Positions 9,055 to 18,544 of a stretch of DNA of 64,000 nt are shown here, one piece after another. Both the position numbers and the translations under genes were made by a program. The notes beneath the pieces were generated by a model. The model was not told the DNA's origin. It saw only the letters and a list, made by a program, of their open reading frames with translations, and did no database searches. The stretch covers positions 27,874 through 91,873 of the forward strand of contig CAYWNA010000017.1 in the NCBI GenBank assembly GCA_964459305.1, written 5' to 3'. This DNA comes from CAYWNA01 sp964459305 (GTDB taxonomy: Bacteria > Planctomycetota > Planctomycetia > Pirellulales > Pirellulaceae). The stretch's first letter is position 1. The number at the start of each line of letters is the position of its first letter.

Positions 9055-9057
9055 CAG

Positions 9058-12027
9058 CTATTGAGGCTGGGGATATGGCGAAGGGTGGCCTTGGATAACG
9101 ATCCACTGCCGACCGGCTGGCAGTTTCTCGAACGATTGTGGGTCTCCCTGAGGCCAACGAATCGTCAGCTTGTCCACCTCGGTCTGCGGGCCCAATCCAA
9201 GCAAGATCTGCCGCTGATTGGTGGCGCAAAACCCGCCGCCAGCCATCAGCGTCGCGCTCCATCGCCGTGTTCCCGCCTCAATTTCCACCACCGCTCCCAC
9301 AGCGTCTCGGCTGCACTCTACTCCCCGAAGCGCGATGGCGATAAAGTGACCGCGTCGCTGCGATGCGTTGGTCAACAACGCCACCGGCGCACCCATGTGC
9401 GTGACGCATAAGTCATCCAGTCCGTCTCGATTCCAATCCAGCCGAGCGACCGCGCGTCCAAAGTATCTGGTCTGAAAGTAGTCGCACGCTGTGGGCGTCC
9501 GTTGGAAGCGCGCCTCGCCCAAATTCTCAAACATTTCCGGAAAAAGTTTGGCCTCGGTGGGGCCAGCCGTGTTTTCGTCGAGATGACCGTTGGCCACAAA
9601 CAAGTCCAAATCTCCGTCCAACTCCGCGTCAAAAAATTGGGCGCCCCAGCCCACCCTGTCGGTCGACGGCACCGCGAGTTTCATGTCGAGGCTGAGATCG
9701 TCGAACATCGGGCTTGGCCCTTGCGCAATCTGCGAGAAGAGGTTGTTACGCTCTCGGAAGAAGTTCGTAACAAACACGTCGAACATTCCGTCGTGATTGA
9801 TATCCCCGGCGGCGATCCCCATCGATCCTTGCAGCCTGCCCCCACCGTCATAGGCGACGCCCGCGATCCCCCCCTGCTCGACGAAAGAAACCGGATTGGT
9901 GCCCGCGCCTTGGTTAAGGTAAAGGCGGTTGGCCATCGTGTCGTTAGTCACAAAGACGTCGAGTCCATGTTGGCCGTCGATATCGGCCACCAGCAGTCCC
10001 ATCCCTTTGCCCGCGCCTTCCGGCAGTGGGATGCCCGCCTGTTTGGCGACGTCGCGAAACTGCCCGTTGCCGAGATTGAGATAGAGTCGATCCGGTTGGC
10101 CAGGAAATAACAATGGAGAGCATTGCGTCCGCTTGCCGTCGATTTCGCATTGCCGCTCCATGGCGTCGCCGCCAAGGTAGTTGACGGCGTACAAATCGGG
10201 CAGGCCATCGCCGCTGAAGTCTGCGAACGCGGCGCTCAGCGAAAAGTCGTCGCCCGCCGTGCCGCTGACTTGCGTCGTGTCCTGAAACGTGCCGTCCCCG
10301 TTGTTCAAATAGAGCACGTTGGCGCCGAGATTGGCCACGTAAAGGTCAGGGAACCCGTCGCCGTTATAGTCGCCGACAGCCGTTCCTTGTCCAAACTCCC
10401 GGTTCCCGACTCTCGCCAGATCCGCCACATCGACAAACCTTCCTCCAAGATTGCGAAACAGCGAGTTCTTCGGCTCCGCTCCGTCTTTGGCAGCGGGCCA
10501 GTGTCGTGATTGTGTTAGATAGAGATCTGGCCATCCGTCGCAGTCGTAGTCGAGCACGCCCACACCGCCCCCGGCAAAGTCGAACACGTAAACCGCCTTT
10601 TGAAGTCTCTGGTCGTCGATGAAGTAACGAAATTCCACTCCCACGTCGCTCGCCGATTCGCGGAAAGACAACGCGGTAGCGCCGGACGAGACGGCGTCGC
10701 TCGAAGCCACGTCGCGGGGCGCCGGGAATCGAGGCAGCGGGTAACTTCCGAGATCGATGGCCAGCGCAGGATTGGCGGAGGGCGGCATCAGCTCGCCGTC
10801 GGCATTCAACTTCATTTCCAGCCGGGCGATTGCTTCCTGGGCGAATCGGGAATCCGACTCGATTTGGAGCAGGATCTGGCACCAGCCAATCGCCTCCCAA
10901 CGACGCTCCAGCTTCTCCAGCAACTCGATCATCTTCGTCAGCGTTGCGGGAGAGCGTCCGCCACGCAGCAGCAGGCTGTCGAACGCCAGCAGCAGATCGC
11001 CCCGTTGCTGAAACGGCGCCGCATCCTCGCCTCTTCCCAACGACACCAGCAACTGGGCGATCAAAAAGTGCGCGGCTCGATCGTTCGGAAACCGCTTGAT
11101 GGCCTCCCACAAGCAACGAATGGCACCTTCGGTATTGCCATGTCGCTGCAAGTAGCGTCCTCGAACCATCCAGATAGTTGGATGCCGTTCTGCATCGGTG
11201 GGCAAATTCGTATGCCATTGAAGAAACTCGTCGTACGCGCCGGTGTCCATCAGCAGTTCGCTCAGCGTCGCTTGGGCTTGGCAAAGCTCAGGCTCCGTCA
11301 CCACGGCCTTCAGCAGTGCTGTCTTGGCAAGGCGCATCTCAGCCCCTTTGGGCTGCGTCGCCAGCAGAAATCGAATCGGGCCCAACTGAGGCAGCGGGTT
11401 CTCCGGATCGACGCTCTCGCAATAGGCCAAGAATTCGCCGTCCTTATGCTTGTCGGTGCACACTGCCTCCAGTGTGGCCACCAGCTCCAGGTGCTCACGC
11501 CTGAGGCGATGTTGAGGGAAGGCGTTGGCCGCCAACTCATGCGCCTCCCAATTGCGTCCTTCCATGCGCAGCAAGTCGAGCAGACGATCATTGGCCTCTC
11601 GATGGCCCGGCGCATGCACGATGGCCATGCGCAAGTAACGCTCCGCGTCGTCAAGCCGCCCCAGCTCCCCGCACATCTTGCCGCACTCTACTAGCGTGTC
11701 GACCCCCTGAACCTCGCCGTCATCGGTCACGCGGCGGAGTAGCTGCAGCGATATGTCGGGTCGGCGTTGAATGATGGCAAGCCGCGCGCCCAACACCAGC
11801 GCCTCGTTGGAAGGTTGTCCGCGGAGGACGGAGTCCATGATGCGGGAGGCCGCCTCGATGTCTCCGCGGGCGTGGGCCGCCTTCGCATCGGCGAGCGTGT
11901 GACGCGACATCCGTTTGAATGCGACGGCCGCCAGCCACGCAGACAGCACCAGCACGACAAACAAGATCAAGATCGCGCGTCGTTTGGAGATGCCGCCCGG
12001 AGAGGCATGGACGATGCCACGATTCAT
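9058..12027 (-). CDS. Membrane-anchored TPR / VCBS / ASPIC-UnbV protein (CRTAC1-like)
   Basis: I place the start at ATG 12027 (MNRGIVHASPGGISKRRAIL), giving 989 residues with one transmembrane helix at about 18-38. The longer frame to 12243 has no membrane or signal logic. Residues about 45-430 are TPR-like helical repeats (ADAKAAHARGDIEAASRIMD..., GRLDDAERYLRMAI). Residues about 470-860 hold VCBS/FG-GAP repeats with calcium-binding-type DxDxDGxxD loops (VLDYDCDGWPDLYL, DYNGDGFPDLYV, DINHDGMFDVFV, DAELDGDLDLFV). The C-terminus is an ASPIC/UnbV domain (GAVVEIEAGTRRWSATLMAG... LLGLGPQTEVDKLTIRWPQG). Such proteins are predicted to be extracytoplasmic binding proteins, and their ligand is unknown. 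The gene is divergent from the membrane-TPR gene at 12514. Confidence 0.9.
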   Translation of the reverse strand: MNRGIVHASPGGISKRRAILILFVVLVLSAWLAAVAFKRMSRHTLADAKAAHARGDIEAASRIMDSVLRGQPSNEALVLGARLAIIQRRPDISLQLLRRVTDDGEVQGVDTLVECGKMCGELGRLDDAERYLRMAIVHAPGHREANDRLLDLLRMEGRNWEAHELAANAFPQHRLRREHLELVATLEAVCTDKHKDGEFLAYCESVDPENPLPQLGPIRFLLATQPKGAEMRLAKTALLKAVVTEPELCQAQATLSELLMDTGAYDEFLQWHTNLPTDAERHPTIWMVRGRYLQRHGNTEGAIRCLWEAIKRFPNDRAAHFLIAQLLVSLGRGEDAAPFQQRGDLLLAFDSLLLRGGRSPATLTKMIELLEKLERRWEAIGWCQILLQIESDSRFAQEAIARLEMKLNADGELMPPSANPALAIDLGSYPLPRFPAPRDVASSDAVSSGATALSFRESASDVGVEFRYFIDDQRLQKAVYVFDFAGGGVGVLDYDCDGWPDLYLTQSRHWPAAKDGAEPKNSLFRNLGGRFVDVADLARVGNREFGQGTAVGDYNGDGFPDLYVANLGANVLYLNNGDGTFQDTTQVSGTAGDDFSLSAAFADFSGDGLPDLYAVNYLGGDAMERQCEIDGKRTQCSPLLFPGQPDRLYLNLGNGQFRDVAKQAGIPLPEGAGKGMGLLVADIDGQHGLDVFVTNDTMANRLYLNQGAGTNPVSFVEQGGIAGVAYDGGGRLQGSMGIAAGDINHDGMFDVFVTNFFRERNNLFSQIAQGPSPMFDDLSLDMKLAVPSTDRVGWGAQFFDAELDGDLDLFVANGHLDENTAGPTEAKLFPEMFENLGEARFQRTPTACDYFQTRYFGRAVARLDWNRDGLDDLCVTHMGAPVALLTNASQRRGHFIAIALRGVECSRDAVGAVVEIEAGTRRWSATLMAGGGFCATNQRQILLGLGPQTEVDKLTIRWPQGDPQSFEKLPAGRQWIVIQGHPSPYPQPQ

Positions 12028-12513
12028 CGCTTCACCAACCGTTTCCTTTTGGGTGTTCTCCGTCGGATAGGCCCGCACGCCAGCGACCCAAGAACCTGCA
12101 GGAAGGCAGGCCAACACCTGTCCCTCGCGCGACACCACCAACAGAGAATTAACTTGTGGGTGTGGTGGGCCAGCAATCTCTCTACCATGGTACTTGGGAC
12201 GAAAGTTAGTCCCTATTGTGACGTTAGAGCATTCTCCAAGCAAGCTCGATGTAGCAGGTTGGAGAACCGTATGTCGCCATCACAGCCCCGCATCCCGCTA
12301 CCGATCCTGGTCCAAGCACGTTCGTGCCGGCGTATTGTTGGTAGGCAGGATATGTGTCCTGTTCAGGGAATACGAAGGAATACAATCACGCCTAGGGCGA
12401 GCGTTTCACGCCCACATGTGGTAGAATGTGGACGTTTGCATTATCAAATCGTGATTGAACGGGTGCTAAATGCGTGCTGTTCTGTCGAAGAACGAAGAGA
12501 TGAGGCACCGGAA
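12028..12513. other. Divergent intergenic region, about 490 bp
   Basis: This region separates two divergent genes. Both long frames that span it (one on each strand) are extensions of the flanking genes without ribosome sites or recognisable domains. No inverted repeat longer than about 10 bp and no clear promoter was seen. Confidence 0.45.
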
Positions 12514-14409
12514 GTGAAGGACGCTCCAGACGCCATTTCCCGACGGGCCTCGCGGTCCGGTGTCGATACCGGACTGTTTTTCGCCTTGTTCTATCTGTAT
12601 GTTTGGCTGGCCATCGACCCTCGGCTGATTCACCACACCTTGGGCCTCGTTACGCCCTACCACCCATTCTCTTTCACGACGGGATGGCCGTTCTTGTGGG
12701 AGCATCTCGCAATACCCGGCGGGTTGGTGATGTACGGCTCGCGTTACCTCACGGCCCTTTATACCGTCGGCTGGTTGGGTGCCCTGATCGTAACCGCCGC
12801 CGCCTGGACCATGAGCCTGGGGATCGATGTCCTGACTCGCCGCTCCGGCCAGCCTCGGGGTATGGTGATTCGCTACGTGCCGGCCGTTCTCATGCTGGTT
12901 ATCTACAACGGCAACGGTTATCCCCTGAGGAGCATCCTATCCTTCTTGGTGGCCCTTTTCTGCTTCGTAATCTATCTGCGTCTGGCGGCGCGCGGCACGG
13001 CGAAGGTGTCGGCCTCCTTGGTGGTCATCTCTGTTGTCGCCTATTACGTCGGGGGCTCGGCAAGCCTGCTATTCCCGCTGTTGGTGGCAATTGCTGAAGC
13101 CCTGATCACCAGGCGCAAAGCCGTCGCCCTGACGGCCTTGTTGTGTGGGCTGGGCGTGCCTTGCCTCGTGGGCGGGATGCTCTTTGGACTTCCCTTCGGC
13201 GAAGCTTACGGAGGTTTCCTGAGCCAACAGTCGGGAAAATCTGCGGCGTGGACGGGGCGCTACGTCCTGGCCATATTTCTCTGTTTTCCTGCCGTGCTGG
13301 CCGGAACCGCTTTGTGGGGCGCCGTGGTTGCCCGCCGAGTCGCAAAGGCCGCGGATCCGACGTCATCCGAGGAGGGCTCGTCGTGGATGCGAAGGATCGC
13401 TCATTTCCTCTCGGTGGGAGAATCGAGATGGAGCATGAAAATCGCTGCCGTTTGTCTGGCTGCGGGTACGATCGCCTGGTTTACGTCCGACCGTCATGGC
13501 AGGCTCGAGCTGCGGATGGACTACTACTGTCAGCAGGGTATGTGGCTCGATGCGCTCGAAACGGCCGATAGAATGGCACGCGACTATTACTGCGTCCCCT
13601 GCAACTGGAACGTCATGCTGGCGCTTTGTCACACAGATCGACTCGGGGACGAGATGTTCCGTTATCCGCAATGGGTGGGCGACAACAGCTTCCTTATGCT
13701 TTCGATGGAGAAAGACCCTCACACTTACCTGCAAGCCAGTCGGTTTTATTTGGGAATCGGGCATGTGAACCTGGCGGAACTGTGCGCCTACGAAGCGCTC
13801 CTGATGACTGGCGACGTGCCTTGGATCCTGCATCACCTGGCCGTAATCAATATCATCAAGGATCAACCCGAAGCGGCCAAGATCTTCTTGAACGCCCTGA
13901 GCAAGAAACCACTCCATCACCGCGCCGCCAAGGAGATGCTTCGACGTCTCGAAGAGGATCCCCGCCTGGAAAGCGACGCGTGGGTGCAACAAGTGCGCCG
14001 GTCCATCGTGAGAAAGGACACGGTGATGGCGAAGTATGAGGAGGATTTGGTGGCGCTTGTCGAGGAGAATCCGGATAATAGGATCGCGTTGAACTATCTC
14101 ATGGCCTACTATCTGCGTGCGTCCCGCTCCGACAAGGTCGTGGAGAACCTCCGGCATTTCGACCACCTTGAAAATGGAGCACTCCCTCGGCACTATCAGG
14201 AAGCGATCATCGTCCACGCGAGAAGGGACGGGGATACCGTTCCCAGTAGAGAGGCCAGAGTGGGCGCCGAAACCCTCGGCAGAGCCGAGGTGTTCGCCGA
14301 ACTCGTCGCGAGTAGTCCGAACCTGGAAGAGGCCCGGCAAAGGGCGGCGGAGGCTGGTCTTGGCGATTCGTACTTCTTTTATCTCCTTTTTGGCGTTTCT
14401 GGTTGGTGA
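12514..14409 (+). CDS. Polytopic membrane protein with TPR-like C-terminus (DUF6057-like)
   Basis: I chose GTG 12514 because GAGG lies eight bases upstream and the protein then begins just before the first membrane helix. GTG 12451 is the alternative. The 631-residue protein has about nine hydrophobic segments in residues 15-310 (FFALFYLYVWLAI, LTALYTVGWLGALIVTAAAW, SILSFLVALFCFVIYLRLA, LVVISVVAYYVGGSASLLFPLLVAI, VLAIFLCFPAVLAGTALW, IAAVCLAAGTIAWF). A soluble helical-repeat domain follows (MWLDALETADRMARDYYC, HVNLAELCAYEALLMTGD, AAKIFLNALSKKPLHHRAAK). From memory this architecture fits DUF6057, which in Bacteroidota also sits next to a PD40/cytochrome protein. The next gene starts four bases after the stop. 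Function unknown. Confidence 0.75.
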   Translation: MKDAPDAISRRASRSGVDTGLFFALFYLYVWLAIDPRLIHHTLGLVTPYHPFSFTTGWPFLWEHLAIPGGLVMYGSRYLTALYTVGWLGALIVTAAAWTMSLGIDVLTRRSGQPRGMVIRYVPAVLMLVIYNGNGYPLRSILSFLVALFCFVIYLRLAARGTAKVSASLVVISVVAYYVGGSASLLFPLLVAIAEALITRRKAVALTALLCGLGVPCLVGGMLFGLPFGEAYGGFLSQQSGKSAAWTGRYVLAIFLCFPAVLAGTALWGAVVARRVAKAADPTSSEEGSSWMRRIAHFLSVGESRWSMKIAAVCLAAGTIAWFTSDRHGRLELRMDYYCQQGMWLDALETADRMARDYYCVPCNWNVMLALCHTDRLGDEMFRYPQWVGDNSFLMLSMEKDPHTYLQASRFYLGIGHVNLAELCAYEALLMTGDVPWILHHLAVINIIKDQPEAAKIFLNALSKKPLHHRAAKEMLRRLEEDPRLESDAWVQQVRRSIVRKDTVMAKYEEDLVALVEENPDNRIALNYLMAYYLRASRSDKVVENLRHFDHLENGALPRHYQEAIIVHARRDGDTVPSREARVGAETLGRAEVFAELVASSPNLEEARQRAAEAGLGDSYFFYLLFGVSGW

Positions 14410-14413
14410 TAGC

Positions 14414-15946
14414 ATGACGGGGAAATCGGGTCGAGTCATCCTGATCGTCGTCGCCGTGGCGGTTTCTGTTGGGGCCTGTGCCGTGTGGTGGCGCCAACGG
14501 CCGGACGTGACCGCTGCGGTGGCCGTGCCCCGGCTACCCCGGATCCGCCCCGATTACTCGGGCGTTACGGTTCCTCCAAACATCGCGCCGTTGAACTTCT
14601 TGATCGGCGAGCGAGGCAGCCGATTTCTCGTCCGGGTGACTGCCGAAGCGGGTGACTCGATTGAAATCGTGTCTCGCACACCGAAAATCGCGATCCCCGC
14701 CGACGACTGGAGAAAGCTTCTAAACGCGAACCGTGGCAAGGAGTTGAGGTTCGTGGTCCACGCGGAACAGGACAAACGGTGGCAGAGATACGAGCCGATC
14801 GTCAACCGCGTCGCCGGCGACGACATCGACGGTTACATCGCTTATCGTCTGATAGAGCCGGTGCACACCACGTGGCATCAGATCGCGGTACATCAGCGCG
14901 ACCTGACGACCTACCGGGAGTCAGTGGTGCTGGATGGCATGTCTTTTGGCAAGAGCTGCGTCAACTGCCACAGCTTCGCCAACAACGACCCCAATCGCAT
15001 GTTGATAGGCATCCGGAGCGAGGCGTTCGGCAATGCGACCATTTTGGTTGCCGACGGCGCAGTGAAGAAGATCGGGGCGCGATTTGGCTACACGGCCTGG
15101 CATCCCAGCGGCCAGGCGGCGGCCTATTCCATCAATCGGGTGCGTCAGTTTTTCCACTCCGCCGGCGCCGAGGTTCGGGACGTGATCGATCTCGATTCCG
15201 CCTTGGGTTACTACCTCGTCCAGACCGGCAACGTGAAGATGGTACCCGGTGCTTCAGACAAGCGGCGTCTGGAGACATACCCCACCTGGTCCCCCGACGG
15301 TCGTTACCTGTACTACTGCAGCGCGCCCATGCTCTGGGAGGATCGTGAGGAGATTTCGCGCACAAGCTACGCGGAGGTCAAGTACGACCTGATGCGGATC
15401 GGCTACGATCTGGCCACGGACGAATGGGGAGATCCTGAGTTGGTGCTTTCGTCCCAGGAAACGAATCTAAGCATCCTGCAACCTCGCATCTCGCCCGACG
15501 GCCGGTTCCTGCTATTTTGTATGTGCCGCTACGGATGCTTTCCCGCCTTTCAGCCGACCAGCGACCTCTACATGATGGACCTGGACACCGGCGAGTACGC
15601 CAAGCTGGACATCAACAGCGAATTCTCCGAGTCTTGGCACTCGTGGTCAAACAACGGCCGATGGATCGCCTTCAGCAGCAAACGCCGGGGAGCGCCTTTC
15701 ACCAGATGCTACCTCAGCTTCGTGGACAATTCGGGTAAGGCACACAAACCATTCATTCTGCCCCAGTACGAGCCGGACTTCTACGACTCGTTCCTCAAGA
15801 CGGTCAGCGTCCCCGAGTTAATCACCGGCCCCGTGCCCGTCACCGCCAGGACCATGGCTTCCGTAGCCCGATCCGACGAAGTGATTACCGTGGACGCAAT
15901 CACCGGCGCGTCCCCACCCGTCGACGGCTTGCCCATGAGGGAGTAG
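14414..15946 (+). CDS. PD40/TolB-like beta-propeller protein with one CxxCH haem motif
   Basis: The ATG at 14414 lies four bases after the previous stop, so the two genes are translated as a pair. The 510-residue protein has an N-terminal signal anchor (VILIVVAVAVSVGACAVWW). A globular region follows, and GKSCVNCHSF at residues 180-188 gives a c-type haem motif (C182, C185, H186). PD40/WD40-like blades follow: FGYTAWHPSGQAAAYS, TYPTWSPDGRYLYYCS, PRISPDGRFLLFC and SWSNNGRWIAFSSKR. A TolB-type propeller fused to a single cytochrome motif suggests an exported, cytochrome-maturation-dependent protein. The partner and electron flow are unknown. Confidence 0.85.
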   Translation: MTGKSGRVILIVVAVAVSVGACAVWWRQRPDVTAAVAVPRLPRIRPDYSGVTVPPNIAPLNFLIGERGSRFLVRVTAEAGDSIEIVSRTPKIAIPADDWRKLLNANRGKELRFVVHAEQDKRWQRYEPIVNRVAGDDIDGYIAYRLIEPVHTTWHQIAVHQRDLTTYRESVVLDGMSFGKSCVNCHSFANNDPNRMLIGIRSEAFGNATILVADGAVKKIGARFGYTAWHPSGQAAAYSINRVRQFFHSAGAEVRDVIDLDSALGYYLVQTGNVKMVPGASDKRRLETYPTWSPDGRYLYYCSAPMLWEDREEISRTSYAEVKYDLMRIGYDLATDEWGDPELVLSSQETNLSILQPRISPDGRFLLFCMCRYGCFPAFQPTSDLYMMDLDTGEYAKLDINSEFSESWHSWSNNGRWIAFSSKRRGAPFTRCYLSFVDNSGKAHKPFILPQYEPDFYDSFLKTVSVPELITGPVPVTARTMASVARSDEVITVDAITGASPPVDGLPMRE

Positions 15947-16089
15947 ACGGCTCAGAAATCCGGTACACGTTTCCCGGCTCCCTGCTATGTCGGGTCCTCT
16001 GAGCCGGGTAACATCGACGCGGACCTTGGGGGGCGATAGAACACCAGCAATCGATCTGGATTGCTCCCAGTTTTGTTCCGGTCTCTTCA

Positions 16090-16392
16090 GTGCCAAAGGC
16101 ACGTTCCTATGTCAGCCCAGGGTGGAGCGACGTGAGTCCGCGAACGTCGCGCAACCCTGGGATGTGAAGGTCATTCCAACCCGAACCCCGAAGGGGTGGC
16201 GCTACGTCCTGGACGGTTCGTTCTGTTGCGCCGGGTCGATGGTTCCCAAAAATAGGCTGGGCTGCCATCAACGCCACATGTTGCCGTGTCTTGGTGACCC
16301 AGCGCAGTACTAGGGCCGCCCCGTTTGGGGCTATGGATGGATAGCCAACCACGACCCAGGGTTGCGCGACGCTCCACCCTTCGGGACTGGAA
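16090..16392. repeat. Palindrome-rich intergenic repeat, CCCAGGGT/ACCCTGGG ends
   Basis: In this 600-bp geneless stretch (15947-16546), bases 16118-16161 contain CCCAGGGTGGAGCGACG ... GTCGCGCAACCCTGGG. Bases 16357-16383 contain the reverse arrangement (CCCAGGGTTGCGCGACGC, then TCCACCCT). The two ends are therefore inverted copies about 240 bp apart. I recall this CCCAGGG(T/C)-type sequence as a dispersed planctomycete repeat. No open frame inside it looks like a protein. Confidence 0.6.
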
Positions 16393-16546
16393 CAAACTAC
16401 TGACGTAATTTCGCCCGCTGAGATCTATGCGCGGGGCGCCGGGCAACCTACGTCCCTACCGCGACGGATATTGAGGCGGTGCGACGACTCTCGCCGAGAC
16501 AAATCATCTGGCAAATAGAAGCTGACGGCAATACGGCGCCGCAACG

Positions 16547-16783
16547 TCAGGGCGCTGCGTCGCCTTCTGGAGCGGCCGCATCTCCCGTATCGGGCGCATC
16601 TCCTGTATCGGGCGCATCTCCTGTATCGGGCGCAGCTCCTGTATCGGGATTAAGACCTGAATCAAAAGCTTCCATGTTATCCATGCCCTGCTTCGATTCC
16701 TCTTCCGTCGCCGCTTCCGGGCCGCCACATCCCACCATGAACAAACTTATCACCAACAACGACAATCCAAAGTACTTGGCCAT
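16547..16783 (-). CDS. Small lipoprotein with DTGDAP tandem repeats, paired with DUF1559 copy 2
   Basis: The ATG at 16783 (MAKYFGLSLLVISLFMVGC) starts a 78-residue protein with a signal peptide and lipobox MVGC (lipidated Cys at about residue 19). GGAAGGAA precedes the start. The mature part is acidic and ends in tandem six-residue units (APDTGDAPDTGD). These are encoded by an 18-bp DNA repeat at about 16583-16650, about four copies of which three are near-identical. This repeat could vary in length by slippage. It lies about 95 bp downstream of the DUF1559 gene on the same strand. The same pairing occurs at 7639-8846. Confidence 0.72.
   Translation of the reverse strand: MAKYFGLSLLVISLFMVGCGGPEAATEEESKQGMDNMEAFDSGLNPDTGAAPDTGDAPDTGDAPDTGDAAAPEGDAAP
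16583..16650. repeat. 18-bp tandem repeat inside lipoprotein gene
   Basis: The unit CTCCTGTATCGGGCGCAT is repeated about four times with one or two base changes. It is a multiple of three, so copy-number change keeps the reading frame and would change the length of the lipoprotein's acidic stalk. Confidence 0.8.
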
Positions 16784-16878
16784 CAAACGGATTCCTTCCA
16801 ATGAGAGGGAGTTTCGAACAAAGAACTTGACACAGACTCGCCCAGTGTGAGCACCTAACAGCGTATTGGCACGCACGA

Positions 16879-17976
16879 TCAGGGCAATTCAATCGGTTCC
16901 TCATCTACACCACCGGACATCGTGTTGATGGCAACCCAAACAGCGCCGTCCATCCCAAGGTTTATTCGGCCGTTAGAGCCGTTCCCAGTCCCAATGGTGT
17001 CCTGAATAAACTGAGTCGAGGCGTCCGCCATGCAGAACATAGCGCCACCGGGATGGAAACTTCCTGCGCTAGGCCACTCACAGTTCATTGCCCACGCGTC
17101 GTAGTACACGGGATGCATGACATAATTCCACGTCAAACCAGGGACCCATATTGGTCCATCTGCTCCATTAGTCGCTCGCTTGAGATTTGTTGGGGGGTTG
17201 AAGCTGTTGCGAACCCAGCCGTGGTTCCACCCGTGCCAAGCCGCCGAGGCGACTAAACACGACCTCACCACGCGGCCGCCACCCTGTCGGATTTTCCCCA
17301 TTCCGCCTCCAATTCGGTTTCCGTTCATATAAAGGTGGCAATTCTTGCCGCCGGGTTGCGTATAGCTCGACATCGAAACTTCGCCCGCCATAATCGTATT
17401 GGACGTACCATCCTTTATTTTGCTAAAACTCGCCGAGTCCATCAACGAAAAGACACCAGCTCGCCTGCGGTCGTTCAACATCCGCCGGTGCCCGTCCCAA
17501 CCAGCGGTGCCTGCGTAGGACGACATGCCCCAGCCTTTGTTACATTCTGTGTCAGCTTCAGAAGGACACGTGAAGGCGCCAAGTTGGATCGTGTGGAGAC
17601 CCACCGTTCTACCATCCGGACCAGTAACCTGTTGATCGTAGGCGGGAATCGTAAAGTCGACCTCGTCGTACAACCCGCTTTCTTCCATGAACGGAAGGAG
17701 CAACGCGATCCAGGTGAAGTTTCGATGGACGGGAGTCGGCACCACCCGGCCTCCGGTCGTTCCAATCCAAATAGCGTCGGGTGGGAATTTGTTATGCGTA
17801 TCGTGATAGTTGTGCAGCGCAATTCCAATTTGCTTCATCTTGTTTGCGCACTCGGCGCGCCGGGCGGCCTCACGCGCGGCTTGAATAGCCGGCAAGAGCA
17901 GCGCGACGAGAATGCCGATGATGGCGATCACCACCAACAGTTCAACGAGCGTAAAACCATACCTACGAAGTTTCAT
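16879..17976 (-). CDS. DUF1559 pseudopilin-like protein (copy 2)
   Basis: The ATG at 17976 follows GGGAGGG and gives 365 residues. The N-terminus MKLRRYGFTLVELLVVIAII is a class III prepilin signal plus transmembrane helix. The DUF1559 core includes CANKMKQIGIALHNYHDTHNKFPPDA. The C-terminus has SAGSFHPGGAMFCMADAST, the family's H-P-G-G signature, followed by VWVAINTMSGGVDEE. The protein is complete, unlike copy 3 at 20189. The gene calls that start further upstream lack a ribosome site. Confidence 0.93.
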   Translation of the reverse strand: MKLRRYGFTLVELLVVIAIIGILVALLLPAIQAAREAARRAECANKMKQIGIALHNYHDTHNKFPPDAIWIGTTGGRVVPTPVHRNFTWIALLLPFMEESGLYDEVDFTIPAYDQQVTGPDGRTVGLHTIQLGAFTCPSEADTECNKGWGMSSYAGTAGWDGHRRMLNDRRRAGVFSLMDSASFSKIKDGTSNTIMAGEVSMSSYTQPGGKNCHLYMNGNRIGGGMGKIRQGGGRVVRSCLVASAAWHGWNHGWVRNSFNPPTNLKRATNGADGPIWVPGLTWNYVMHPVYYDAWAMNCEWPSAGSFHPGGAMFCMADASTQFIQDTIGTGNGSNGRINLGMDGAVWVAINTMSGGVDEEPIELP

Positions 17977-18341
17977 GATTCCCTCCCCTTGCACGAACGT
18001 GCAAAACTCAGTTACTCGAATGGAATTCGAACAGAACGGACACAGGGCGAAAACGCCACGGATCAGAACACGACCGGAGTACCCAGAAGGGGACTCTTTC
18101 ACGACTAACATCAATTAAACCGAGAACGAAAACGACTATCAAGCGATCTATCGTCAAAAAACCCGTTTTTATTGGGGTTATTCTAGGTCAATCAGACCCG
18201 CCCACATCAGTGGTCGCGGTCATTTGAAACGCGGGCACATCTGTCCAGCCAGGGACACCCGCATGTCATTCGGGGTCAGCAGTTTCCCACACTACTACGC
18301 AACCGTGCCGAGGATGGTTCAAGCGACGACTCCGATTTTTT

Positions 18342-18539
18342 GGAATTCCGGTCGACTGGTCGGATTCGCGCGACGCCGTTCGCAGAAGACAGCTTCACAG
18401 CGTACTGCAATTGGATCCCTCACACGTGCCGACTCATGAGGCACTGGCCGCCCACTATGCGGAGCAAGACAAACCCAAACTTGCTGAAAAGCACCGTCGT
18501 TTGGCAGTGGAGGCCCGCGAGAGACACCGTGAATCGTAG
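18342..18539 (+). pseudogene. C-terminal relic of a TPR protein
   Basis: The plus strand reads DAVRRRQLHSVLQLDPSHVP, then THEALAAHYAEQDKPKLAEKH, then a stop at 18537. This is a canonical TPR unit plus C-terminal tail. No start codon with a ribosome site, signal peptide or earlier repeat precedes it, so only the end of the gene survives. It lies in the 750-bp spacer 17977-18723, which otherwise holds only the palindrome at 18545. Confidence 0.65.
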
Positions 18540-18544
18540 CAGTG

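Noticed and set aside
11767..12513. Upstream extension of the membrane-TPR frame
   Set aside because: It overlaps the divergent TPR/ASPIC gene and has no ribosome site. The protein logic begins at about 12514.
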